NCBI GenBank assembly: GCA_046733295.1
Contig: JBKPOY010000015.1
Location: 51,102 to 115,101, forward strand
Reading direction: 5' to 3'
Length of the DNA stretch: 64,000 bases
From: 13-2-20CM-68-14 sp046733295
GTDB lineage: Bacteria; Actinomycetota; Thermoleophilia; Gaiellales; Gaiellaceae
Below the pieces are notes generated by a model. That model searched no databases. It was not told the DNA's origin and saw only the letters and a program-made list of their open reading frames with translations. Below, one piece after another: positions 23,609 through 31,795 of the stretch (the first letter of the stretch is position 1; each line of letters begins with the position of its first letter). The position numbers and the translations under genes are program-made.

Positions 23609-24394
23609 ATGAAGATCGCCCACATCTCGGACATCCACTGCGGCGAGGTTCATTTCGTCCCGGGGTTGATGGAGCGGGCGATCAACGAGATAAACGACCT
23701 CGAGCCCGACATCGTCGTCTGCTCGGGCGACCTGACCGCGATGGGCTTCAAGCACGAGTACGCGCTCGCGAAGGAGTACCTCGACCGCGTCGAATGCGAG
23801 TCGGTCGTCGTGATTCCCGGCAACCACGACTCGCGGAACGTCGGCTACATCCACTTCGAGCAGCTGTTCGGGCGGCGCAACCACGTCCTCCGCCTCGGCA
23901 GCGTCACGATCGTCGCCGTCGACTCCACCGAGCCCGACCTCGACCACGGTCAGATCGGGCGTGGGCGCTACGCCTGGATCGAGGAGCAGTTCGGCGAGGG
24001 CGATCCGGAGCTGCGGATCTTCGTGCTGCACCACCACCTGCTGCCGGTGCCGGGCACCGGGCGGGAGCGCAACATCGTCTACGACGCGGGCGACGCGATC
24101 GAGTGCCTCCAGCGGGCCGGGGTCGACATCGTCCTCTCCGGGCACAAGCATGTTCCCTACGCCTGGCGGCTCGAGGATCTGTTCGTGATCAACGCCGGCA
24201 CGGTCTCCTCGCAGCGCCTCCGAGGGCGGACGCGGCCCTGTTACAACCTGATCGAGATCACCGATCACCACGTCGATGTGTGGCGGAAGTACCCCTTCCA
24301 CGGACAGGAGAAGATCATTCAGTTCTCCACCGAGACCCGCGCCTTCGAGAAGTACACCGCGCGAATCGAGGGCGAGGTGACGACGCGCTCGTGA
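23609..24394 (+). CDS. Calcineurin-like metallophosphoesterase
   Basis: This 261-residue binuclear metallophosphatase has every motif: DIHCG (8-12), CSGDLT, PGNHD, LHHH and SGHKH. The overall form is close to 3',5'-cyclic nucleotide phosphodiesterases. It is soluble, with no signal peptide. It overlaps cpgS by 4 bases (GTGA), so its substrate may well be cyclic 2,3-diphosphoglycerate or 2,3-diphosphoglycerate; that is inference from position. A cyclic nucleotide is the main alternative. Confidence 0.85.
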   Translation: MKIAHISDIHCGEVHFVPGLMERAINEINDLEPDIVVCSGDLTAMGFKHEYALAKEYLDRVECESVVVIPGNHDSRNVGYIHFEQLFGRRNHVLRLGSVTIVAVDSTEPDLDHGQIGRGRYAWIEEQFGEGDPELRIFVLHHHLLPVPGTGRERNIVYDAGDAIECLQRAGVDIVLSGHKHVPYAWRLEDLFVINAGTVSSQRLRGRTRPCYNLIEITDHHVDVWRKYPFHGQEKIIQFSTETRAFEKYTARIEGEVTTRS

Positions 24395-25665
24395 GGAGGG
24401 CCGTGGCGCTGATCGACGGCGAGCACTATGCGCCCACGATCCGGGACGCTCTCGCCGAGCTGCCGTACGAGTTCGTCGGCGCCGTCATGGTCGGCGGCAC
24501 CGAGAAGCTGCAGGAGGGGGCCGAGTACGGCGTGCCGGTCATCGACGACATCGAGGCGGCGATCCGCGAACTCGAACCCGACCTCGTGCTCGACCTCTCC
24601 GACGAGCCGGTGCTCGGCCCGCGCGCACGCTTCGCCCTCGCGAGCCGGGTGCTCGCCGCGGGAGTGCCGTACGCGGGCGCCGACTTCCGGCTCGAGCCCC
24701 CGATCTTCGAGCCGTTCGCCCTTCCGTCGATCGCGGTCTGCGCGGACGGCAAGCGTGTCGGCAAGACGGCGGTGGCGGCGCACGTGGCGAGGACGCTCGC
24801 CGGGCGGCTGGACGTCGTCGTCGTGGCGATGGGGCGCGGTGGGCCCGAGCGGCCCGAAATCGCGGAGTCGCGGCCCTCCGTCGAGGAGCTCGTCGAGCTC
24901 TCGCGGCGGGGCAGGCACGCGGCCTCGGACTACCTCGAGGTCGCAGCCCTCGCGGGCGTGGTCACCGTCGGTTGCCGGCGGTGCGGAGGAGGCCTCGCAG
25001 GGGCGGTCGCAACGTCGAACGTGCCGAGCGGAACGGATCTCGCCGCCGCGCGGTCGCCGGACCTGGTCGTCTTCGACGGCAGCGGCGCCGCGATCCCGCC
25101 GGTTGCGGTCGGCAAGCGCCTCCTGGTCACGAGCACGTTCAACGATCCGGGCGTCGTGACGGGGTACCTCAACGCGTACCGGATCCTGATCTCCGACCTC
25201 GTCGTGATCACGATGGCGGACGAGGGGACGCCGCACGAGGCCCTTGCGAGCGCGATCCGGGCCGTGAAGCCCGACGTGACCGTGATCTCGACGATGCTCC
25301 TGCCACGACCGGTCGAGCCGGTGGCGGGGAAGCGCGTCGCCTACTTCACGACCGCGCACGAGCGCTCGCACGAGCGGCTGGCGCAGGTTCTGCGGGACGA
25401 GCATGGGGCGGACGTCGTGCACGTCTCGGCGAGCCTCTCGAACCGGCACGCCTTGAAGGCCGAGCTCGAGACGGTGGACGCCGACGTCTATCTGACCGAG
25501 ATCAAGGCCGCTGGGATCGACGTCGTCGCCGCGACGGGGCTCGAGCGCGGAGTCCAGGTCGTGCTCGCCGGCAACGACCTCGTGCCGCTGCCCGGCCAAC
25601 CCGACCTCGAGCCGGAGCTGCTGGCGTTGGCCGAGGGCGCGAGGGCGGAGCCCGTGGGGTCGTGA
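24391..25665 (+). CDS. cpgS: Cyclic 2,3-diphosphoglycerate synthetase
   Basis: CpgS forms the intramolecular phosphoanhydride of 2,3-diphosphoglycerate with ATP. The 424-residue protein starts AVALIDGEHYAP, the family signature, and has a P-loop-like GKRVGKTA (120-127), AMGRGGPE (about 146-153) and CRRCGGG (195-201). The family is best known from Methanothermus and related methanogens. The gene is locked between the phosphoesterase and 2-phosphoglycerate kinase by 4-base overlaps on both sides. I assign it from sequence motifs plus the neighbouring kinase, which supplies its substrate. Confidence 0.85.
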   Translation: MRRAVALIDGEHYAPTIRDALAELPYEFVGAVMVGGTEKLQEGAEYGVPVIDDIEAAIRELEPDLVLDLSDEPVLGPRARFALASRVLAAGVPYAGADFRLEPPIFEPFALPSIAVCADGKRVGKTAVAAHVARTLAGRLDVVVVAMGRGGPERPEIAESRPSVEELVELSRRGRHAASDYLEVAALAGVVTVGCRRCGGGLAGAVATSNVPSGTDLAAARSPDLVVFDGSGAAIPPVAVGKRLLVTSTFNDPGVVTGYLNAYRILISDLVVITMADEGTPHEALASAIRAVKPDVTVISTMLLPRPVEPVAGKRVAYFTTAHERSHERLAQVLRDEHGADVVHVSASLSNRHALKAELETVDADVYLTEIKAAGIDVVAATGLERGVQVVLAGNDLVPLPGQPDLEPELLALAEGARAEPVGS

Positions 25666-26567
25666 CGGAGCGACGGCATCGCGAGCCGCTACCGCTTGGC
25701 GGCGAGGATGGGCTCCCGTTCTCGAAGGGCCTGCTGGCGCGGGCGCTGATCGCGACCGGCGTCCCCTCCGGGAAGGCCTACGAGCTCGCCCTGACTGCTG
25801 AGGCGGACCTGACGGCGGCCGGCGGCCGCGCCGTGTCGATCGAGCGGCTGCACGAGCTCGCGGTGGACACCTGGGGCGAGGAGGAAGGCGCGCAGGTGAT
25901 CAGGCGGCTGCGGCTGTTCCGGCGCATCGACGACCTCGACCTGCCGATCATCCTGCTCGTGGGTGGCGCGACGGGAACGGGGAAGTCGACGGTCGCGACC
26001 GAGGTCGCCTACCGCCTTGGGATCACCCGCGTCACGTCCACCGATTTCGTGCGCCAGACGATGAGGGCCTTCTTCTCCGAGGATTTCATGCCGTCGATCC
26101 ACTACTCGAGCTTCGAGGCCGGCGAGTCTCGCGACGAGGACGACTCCGACCGCGTGCTTCACGGCTTCCTCGACCAGACCCGCAATGTCCTCGTCGGCGT
26201 GCGGGCGGCGATCGACCGCGTCATGCAGGAGGGGTGGTCGATGGTGCTCGAAGGCGTCCATCTCGTGCCGGGGATGGTTCCGGCCGAGATCGAGGGCGCC
26301 CTCGTCGTCCAGTTCGTGCTCGCGATCGAGGACGTCGAGGCGCACGCGAGCCACTTCTGGCTGCGCGACACGACGACCGGCGGTGTGCGCGCGTTCGACC
26401 GCTATCTCGACGCGATCGGCGACATTCGCTCGATCCAGGACTACATCGTCGCGCGGGCGCACAAGGCGGGGGTGCCGGTGATCGAGAACGGCAACATCGA
26501 GGCCGCGATCGCCCAGGCGATGGAGCTCGTGCTCGAGAGCGCGGAGCGCCTGGAGAAGGTGGGATGA
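25662..26567 (+). CDS. 2-phosphoglycerate kinase
   Basis: This enzyme phosphorylates 2-phosphoglycerate to 2,3-diphosphoglycerate. The 301-residue protein has an N-terminal ATP-cone-like domain (about 18-90, PFSKGLLARALIATGV) and a kinase domain with P-loop GGATGTGKST (101-110), TSTDFVRQTMR (125-135) and LEGVHLVPG (197-205). The layout matches archaeal 2PGK. GTG overlaps the cpgS stop. With CpgS it gives the two-step route from a glycolytic intermediate to cyclic 2,3-diphosphoglycerate. Confidence 0.88.
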   Translation: MTERRHREPLPLGGEDGLPFSKGLLARALIATGVPSGKAYELALTAEADLTAAGGRAVSIERLHELAVDTWGEEEGAQVIRRLRLFRRIDDLDLPIILLVGGATGTGKSTVATEVAYRLGITRVTSTDFVRQTMRAFFSEDFMPSIHYSSFEAGESRDEDDSDRVLHGFLDQTRNVLVGVRAAIDRVMQEGWSMVLEGVHLVPGMVPAEIEGALVVQFVLAIEDVEAHASHFWLRDTTTGGVRAFDRYLDAIGDIRSIQDYIVARAHKAGVPVIENGNIEAAIAQAMELVLESAERLEKVG

Positions 26568-27580
26568 CGGACACGGCCGTCAACGTCGCGACCGCCCAGC
26601 CCGAGATGGGCGCGAACCGCTTCTGTCTCTGCGAGAGCTACGCGCGCGTGACGGAGCGCGCCGCGCTCGCGGGCGCGCGCTGGCTCGGCCGGGCCGACCA
26701 GGAGCGCGCGGAGCGGGATGCGGCGACGGCCATGCGGTCGGCGCTCGAGAAGCTGCCGATCGCCGGCCGGGTCGTGATCGGGTCGGGCGGCGACGAAGAC
26801 GACGAGCTCGCCCGCGGGGAGCAGATCGGCGCCGGCGGCGAGCAGGTCGACCTTGCGCTCGACCCGCTCGAGGGCCGTGGCGTTGTGGCTCGTGGCGCCG
26901 GCGGCGCGATGTCGATGGTCGCGGTCGGCGAGCCCGAATCGCTCCAGACCCTGCCGGACATGTACATGCGGAAGATGGCGGTCGGGCCCAAGGCCCGGGG
27001 AGCGATCGATCTCCGCCGCCCCGTCGGCGACAACATCGGCGGCATCGCGGAGGCGTTCGGGCGCAGCGTCAACGACGTGACGACGATCGTGCTCGACCGG
27101 CCGCGACACCACGATCTGATCGAGGAGATCCGCGCGGCCGGCGCCAGGATCAAGCTCATTCCCGACGGTGACGTAACGGCGTCGATCTCGGCCGCGATCC
27201 GCGGTACGAACGACCACCTCGCGATCGGTATCGGCGGGACGCGCCAGGCCATTATGGCCGCGGCGGCGCTCAGGTGTCTCGGCGGCGAGCTCCAGGCGCA
27301 GCTGTGGCCGACGACGCGAAGCGAGATCGAGGAGGCGAAGGCCTTCGGCATCGACGACGTCGAGCGGATCTTCACGATCGAGGACTTGTCCCCGGGCGAG
27401 GTGATCGTCGTCGCGACGGGCGTCTCGAACGGCGACCTGCTCCGCGGCGTCCGCTTCCTGGCCGACTCGGCGCGGACGCACTCGCTCGTCATGTGCACCC
27501 GTTGCAACTGGGTGCGCTTCGTGGACGGCATCCACTTCTTCGCCCGCGAGCGGCGCGAGGAAGTGCGCCTGCTGGGCTAG
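26564..27580 (+). CDS. GlpX-like protein with altered active site
   Basis: This 338-residue homologue of class II fructose-1,6-bisphosphatase keeps the fold landmarks: RVTERAALAGARWLGR (about 28-43), DPLEG (100-104), PDMYMRK (131-137) and PDGDVTAS (200-207). Several metal and catalytic positions known from E. coli GlpX differ: Lys29 is Gln46, Asp33 is Glu50, Glu57 is Ser74, Thr90 is Arg105 and Glu213 is Gln228. The GEGExDEAP loop is remodelled. It is coupled to the kinase by ATGA, so it may act on a phosphoglycerate or be regulatory. A CxxC (311-314) lies near the end. Confidence 0.8.
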   Translation: MTDTAVNVATAQPEMGANRFCLCESYARVTERAALAGARWLGRADQERAERDAATAMRSALEKLPIAGRVVIGSGGDEDDELARGEQIGAGGEQVDLALDPLEGRGVVARGAGGAMSMVAVGEPESLQTLPDMYMRKMAVGPKARGAIDLRRPVGDNIGGIAEAFGRSVNDVTTIVLDRPRHHDLIEEIRAAGARIKLIPDGDVTASISAAIRGTNDHLAIGIGGTRQAIMAAAALRCLGGELQAQLWPTTRSEIEEAKAFGIDDVERIFTIEDLSPGEVIVVATGVSNGDLLRGVRFLADSARTHSLVMCTRCNWVRFVDGIHFFARERREEVRLLG

Positions 27581-27583
27581 GCT
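27578..27583 (+). promoter_or_regulatory. -10 hexamer TAGGCT overlapping the glpX-like stop
   Basis: The TAG stop codon of the GlpX-like gene is the first half of TAGGCT. The hexamer ends 6 bases before the ATG of the MIP18 gene. Confidence 0.55.
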
Positions 27584-27589
27584 GCGGGC

Positions 27590-27889
27590 ATGCCCACGAA
27601 GGACGAAGTCGTCGAGGCCCTTCGCGGCGTCGAGGATCCCGAGCTCGGGATGGACATCGTCGAGCTCGGCCTTCTCTACAACGTTGAGGTCGAGGGCCCG
27701 AAGGTGAAGGTGATCCACACGCTGACCTCGATGGGCTGTCCCGTAGGACCGATGATCCAGGAGAACATCGACCAGATCGCCCGCTCGATGCCCGACGTCG
27801 AGGACGTCGAGGTCGAGCTGACCTGGGATCCGCCGTGGTCGCCGGAGAAGATGTCCGACGACGCGAAGTTCATCCTCGGGTTCGGCTAG
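27590..27889 (+). CDS. MIP18-family (DUF59) protein
   Basis: This 99-residue protein of the MIP18/SufT/PaaD-like family takes part in Fe-S cluster maturation or in assembly of metalloenzymes. The signature is GVEDPELGMDIVELGLLYNVEVEG, then MGCPVGPMIQENI with the conserved cysteine. The C-terminus DPPWSPEKMSDDAKFILGFG is typical. It has its own hexamer, so it need not be co-expressed with the cDPG genes. Confidence 0.92.
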   Translation: MPTKDEVVEALRGVEDPELGMDIVELGLLYNVEVEGPKVKVIHTLTSMGCPVGPMIQENIDQIARSMPDVEDVEVELTWDPPWSPEKMSDDAKFILGFG

Positions 27890-28108
27890 AACCCACCACC
27901 GCCGTTCTCGGCTCGCCCGGACGCGCCCTGCCGGGCCATGCCCTCACGTCGGACACCGTTACGCGCGCGTGACGCGAATGTGCCGCGGATGTAACCGGCG
28001 CGCCCAATTGCAGGACTTTCGACCGACCCCACCGCACTTCGCCGCGGTGTCGGACACGGTGACTGAACTCGCACCGCCCCCGATCCAGACGTGCCCGAAC
28101 CAGGCGGG
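27890..28108. other. Convergent intergenic region holding repeat element B
   Basis: These 219 bases lie between two 3' ends and contain no gene. Element B (27940-28066) is described separately. The flanks show no terminator with a T-run. Confidence 0.55.
27940..28066. repeat. Dispersed TCGGACAC element, copy B
   Basis: The left 25 bases are identical to copy A (16916). The right end (about 28046-28065) matches A's right end apart from one C/G change. The TCGGACAC cores are at 27949 and 28050, 101 bases apart. The middle is not similar to A. Confidence 0.65.
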
Positions 28109-29065
28109 TCAGCCGGGGATCGCGAGCACGATCTTGCCGAACTGCTCGCCGCGTTCCAGGCGCTCGTGCGCGGCGCCCGCCTCGGCGAGGGGGAAGACCC
28201 GGTCGACGACCGGGCGGGCGCGTCCGGTGGCCACGAGCTCGTAGGCGCCGGCGAAGTCCTCGCGCGTTCCCATCGTCGAGCCCAGGATCGTCAGCTGCTT
28301 CCACCACACGCGGTGGAGCTGCGCCGGCGGGTTCGCACCCGTCGTCGCCCCGCAGACGACGACCCGGCCGCCGGGGCGCACGACCGCCAGAGACGTCCTC
28401 CATGTCGCCTCCCCGACGTGCTCGACCACGACGTCGACCCCGGCGCCGTTGGTCGCTTCTTTGACCGCGGCCGAGACGTCTCCGGACGCGTGGTTGACGA
28501 CGGCGTCGGCCCCGAGGCCGCTCGCCCGCTCGAGCTTCGCGTCGTTCGACGAGGTCGCGAGCACGCGTGCGCCGAGCGCCTTCGCGATCGCGAGCGACGC
28601 GGTGGCGACGCCCCCGCCGACGCCCCAGACGAGCACCCACTCGCCCTCACGCAAAGCGGCCTTCGTGACCAGCATCCTGTGTGCGGTCTCGAACACGAGC
28701 GGAAACGCTGCAGCCTCTTCGAACGACATCCCTTCCGGAATCGGGTGGAGGTAGTCGCCGGGCACGGCGATCAGCTCGGCGTTCGTGCCGTCCATGTGCT
28801 CGCCGACGATCAGAGCCCCGTCGTCGAGCCCCGGGTTGAGAACGACCCGCTCACCGGTGTCGACGCGCTCGCCCGCACCGTCGGAGCCGAGGATCCGCGG
28901 CTTCGGCACTGACGGCTGTCCTTTTCGCAGCCAGAGGTCGATCCGGTTGATCGACGCGGCCCGGAGGCGGACGAGGATCTCGCCCTCGCCGGGCGAAGGG
29001 TCCGGCGCGTCCTCGTAGCGGAGGACCTCCGGCCCGCCATCCTCGTGGATCCGAATTGCCTTCAT
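28109..29065 (-). CDS. Zinc-type MDR oxidoreductase, quinone reductase-like
   Basis: This 318-residue medium-chain dehydrogenase/reductase has the GroES-like N-terminal part (MKAIRIHEDGGPEVLRYEDAP) and a Rossmann domain with WGVGGGVATASLAIAKALGARVLATSS. The structural zinc cysteines of alcohol dehydrogenases are absent, as in NADPH:quinone reductases. Substrate unknown. ATG 29065 is taken; GTG 29074 would add three residues. It diverges from queG with a 19-base gap. Confidence 0.88.
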   Translation of the reverse strand: MKAIRIHEDGGPEVLRYEDAPDPSPGEGEILVRLRAASINRIDLWLRKGQPSVPKPRILGSDGAGERVDTGERVVLNPGLDDGALIVGEHMDGTNAELIAVPGDYLHPIPEGMSFEEAAAFPLVFETAHRMLVTKAALREGEWVLVWGVGGGVATASLAIAKALGARVLATSSNDAKLERASGLGADAVVNHASGDVSAAVKEATNGAGVDVVVEHVGEATWRTSLAVVRPGGRVVVCGATTGANPPAQLHRVWWKQLTILGSTMGTREDFAGAYELVATGRARPVVDRVFPLAEAGAAHERLERGEQFGKIVLAIPG

Positions 29066-29084
29066 GCGGGGCACAATCTCCCAT

Positions 29085-29993
29085 ATGACCGCAGCCGAGC
29101 TGGAGACCCTCGCGCGGGAGCTCGGGATCGACGTCGTCGGAGCTGCGCCCGCGGAGCCCTACGTGAAGACAGAGCGCCACATCCGCGAGCGGCGTGCGCG
29201 GGGCCTCTTCGCCGACATGCGGTTCACGATGGCCCAGCCGGAGACCTCGTGCCATCCGGAGACGCTGCTCCCCGGGGCGCGGACGGTGATCTCGGCAGCG
29301 CTCTGCTACTACGCGGCCGAGCCGGAGCGCCCAGCGGGCCACGGCCGCCTGCCGCGCTACACGTGGTTCGACGCCTACCGCAAGCTGCGCGAGAAGCTCG
29401 ACCGACTCGGCACGGCCCTCGGCGGCGCCTACCGCGTTCTCGTCGACGAGAACCAGCACGTCGACCGCGAGGCGGCCGCTCGATCGGGCGTCGGCTTCTA
29501 CGGCAAGAACACGCTTTTGATCACACGGAAGTTCGGCTCGTGGGTCGTGCTCGGCTCGCTCGTCACCGACCAGGAGCTCCAGCACACGAAGCCCCTCGAC
29601 CTCGACTGCGGCTCGTGCACGCTCTGCATCGACGCCTGCCCGACCGGTGCCCTCGATGAGCCCGGAACACTCGACTCGACGAAGTGCTTGTCCTACTGGA
29701 CGCAGGCCGCGGAGCCGATGCCGAGCGCGTACGCGTCGGCTCTCGGCGCCCAGGTTTATGGCTGCGACATCTGCCAGGACGTCTGCCCGTGGAACCGGGG
29801 CGTGGAGAAGCGCCGGGCGGGCGAGCCGCTCCCTCCCGGCGCCGAGCCTCACGTCGATCTCGTCGAGTGGCTCGAGTCCGATCCCGCCGAGCTGCGACGG
29901 CGCTACGAGCGCCTTTTCGTGCCCCGCAACGACGGACGCTTCCTCCAGCGGAACGCCGAAATCGCGCTGATGAACCAGCAGGTGCGCGCGTGA
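29085..29993 (+). CDS. queG: Epoxyqueuosine reductase QueG
   Basis: QueG performs the last step of queuosine synthesis in tRNA, reducing epoxyqueuosine with cobalamin and two 4Fe-4S clusters. The 302-residue protein shows VDENQHVDREAAARSGVGFYGKNTLLI around the active site, then CGSCTLCIDACP (about 175-186) and CDICQDVCPWN (about 226-236), giving all eight cluster cysteines. ATG 29085 lies 7 bases after CACAAT, giving MTAAELETLAREL. queA and tgt are 16 kb downstream. A sensor kinase gene is coupled by GTGA. Confidence 0.95.
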   Translation: MTAAELETLARELGIDVVGAAPAEPYVKTERHIRERRARGLFADMRFTMAQPETSCHPETLLPGARTVISAALCYYAAEPERPAGHGRLPRYTWFDAYRKLREKLDRLGTALGGAYRVLVDENQHVDREAAARSGVGFYGKNTLLITRKFGSWVVLGSLVTDQELQHTKPLDLDCGSCTLCIDACPTGALDEPGTLDSTKCLSYWTQAAEPMPSAYASALGAQVYGCDICQDVCPWNRGVEKRRAGEPLPPGAEPHVDLVEWLESDPAELRRRYERLFVPRNDGRFLQRNAEIALMNQQVRA

Positions 29994-31795
29994 ACGCCGA
30001 GCTTCGCCGCCTGCGTGAGACGGAGCGCTGGATCGCCTCGGTGCGCCTGGCCGCCGTGCCCTTCGCCCTGATCGAGGTCGGGATCGTCACGCCCGACTAT
30101 CCGCCCGGCTACGAGCGCTGGGCGTGGGTCGCGACCGCAACTCTCGCCGTCGGGGCCGTCGTCTTCTTCGTCCTCAGCCGCTCGCAGGTCTTCGACCGGG
30201 CACCGCGCCGCATCGGCTTCTGCGCGCTCCTGCTGGACACGGCGATCGTCACCGCATTCACCTTGATCTACCAGTACGAGGTGGGATCCCCGGTCCGGCA
30301 GCTCTTCTTCGTCGTCCTGGTCGAGGGAGCCGTCAGGTACGGAATGCGCGGCGGGGTCCTGATGCCCCTCGCTCTGGTGCCGTTGCTCGTGCTCGTCGAA
30401 TGGTGGCGGGAGTCGCAGTTCGACATGCCCCCGAGCAGCTTCGAGATCGACCGCGTGATCTTCCCCTTCGCCCTCCTGCTGCTGACCGGGATGATCGTGG
30501 GCTGGCTCGTCGACCGCCTTCGCTCGGAGACCGGGACGTCCCTCGGCCGGGCCGAGGAGGCCGAACGCCTCCGGGACGAGCTCGGGCGCCGGGCGGACGT
30601 GCTGGACGCCGCGACGCGGTGCGCGAGAGCGCTCAACTCGTCGCTCGTGCTCGACGAGGCGTTCGAGGCGTTCATCCGCGAGCTCCGAGGGTTCGTCCCG
30701 TTCGACCGGATGGCGATCATCCTCGAGGAGGGCGGCTCGGCCCAGGTGATGGCCGTGGCCGGGATCGGCGCCGACGCCGTCTTCTCACGCGGCTCGCGCC
30801 AGCCGATCGAAGACACGCTGCTCGCAGAGGTCATGCGCAGCGGCCAGCCGGTGCACCGCGCGGACATGAGCGACGCCCGCTACTCGGAGGAGCGCGAGTT
30901 CATCGACCTCGGCCTCCGCTCGCGGATCGCCGCACCTCTGATGCAGGGGCCGAGGACGGTCGGGATGATCTCGCTGGTTCGGCGTGCGCCGAGGTCCTTC
31001 GGCGAGCAAGAGCTCGAGCTGGTCGCCCTGCTCGGCCGACTCGTCGCCAGCGCTGTGCAGAACATCCGCGCCTACGAGGCGGAGCGGAGCACGGTCGAAG
31101 AGCTGCGGCGCCTCTCGGCCCTGCGCGCCGACTTCGTCTCGCTCGTGTCCCACGAGCTGCGTGCGCCGATGGCCTCGGTCGTGGGCTCCGCCCAGACGCT
31201 GCAACAGCGTTGGCGCGAGCTTTCGCCCGACCAGCGGGACTCGTTCCTGGCCCTCATCGGCAGCGAGACGGCGCGGCTCGCGAACCTCGTCGGTGACGTG
31301 CTCGACACGTCCCGGATCGAGGCCGGCACCTTCAGCTACCGGTTCGGGGACGTCGACCTCGGGGAACTCGTCCGCGACTCGGTTGCGAGCGTCGCGCTCG
31401 CGCAGGAGGAGGTCGGGGTCAACGCGGACGTGCGGGAAGAGCTGCCCCGCATCCGCGGCGACCGCGAGCGGCTCCAGCAGGTGCTCACGAACCTGATCGA
31501 CAACGCGGTCAAGTACTCGCCGACAGGCGGGGAAGTCCGCGTGAGCGCGTTCCGGGAGAACTCGGCCGTCTGCGTGCAGGTCGCCGACCGCGGACCTGGC
31601 ATTCCACGTGAGCAGCACGGGCTGATCTTCGAGAAGTTCGGCCGCGCCAACGCGCCCGGCTCGCCCGGGAAGCCCGGCACGGGGCTCGGGCTGTTCATCG
31701 CCCGCTCGATCGCGGAGGCCCACGGCGGCTCGCTGGAGGTGTGGTCGGCGCCCCGCGAGGGCGCCACCTTCACGCTGACCCTGCCGCTCGACTAG
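29990..31795 (+). CDS. GAF-domain sensor histidine kinase
   Basis: This 601-residue kinase has a membrane sensor of about five or six helices (about 18-175), a GAF domain (about 203-362), HisKA with phosphoacceptor His388 in SLVSHELRAPM, and HATPase with NLIDNAVKYSP, DRGPGI and GTGLGLFIA. All catalytic boxes are intact. No response regulator gene is adjacent, so it is an orphan. It begins at a GTG overlapping the queG stop, a surprising partner. Its stop interlocks with the convergent pafBC stop in a single CTAG. Confidence 0.9.
   Translation: MNAELRRLRETERWIASVRLAAVPFALIEVGIVTPDYPPGYERWAWVATATLAVGAVVFFVLSRSQVFDRAPRRIGFCALLLDTAIVTAFTLIYQYEVGSPVRQLFFVVLVEGAVRYGMRGGVLMPLALVPLLVLVEWWRESQFDMPPSSFEIDRVIFPFALLLLTGMIVGWLVDRLRSETGTSLGRAEEAERLRDELGRRADVLDAATRCARALNSSLVLDEAFEAFIRELRGFVPFDRMAIILEEGGSAQVMAVAGIGADAVFSRGSRQPIEDTLLAEVMRSGQPVHRADMSDARYSEEREFIDLGLRSRIAAPLMQGPRTVGMISLVRRAPRSFGEQELELVALLGRLVASAVQNIRAYEAERSTVEELRRLSALRADFVSLVSHELRAPMASVVGSAQTLQQRWRELSPDQRDSFLALIGSETARLANLVGDVLDTSRIEAGTFSYRFGDVDLGELVRDSVASVALAQEEVGVNADVREELPRIRGDRERLQQVLTNLIDNAVKYSPTGGEVRVSAFRENSAVCVQVADRGPGIPREQHGLIFEKFGRANAPGSPGKPGTGLGLFIARSIAEAHGGSLEVWSAPREGATFTLTLPLD

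Noticed and set aside
24319..25599. Minus-strand frame antisense to cpgS
   Set aside because: His/Arg/Asp-rich shadow of the clear cpgS frame.
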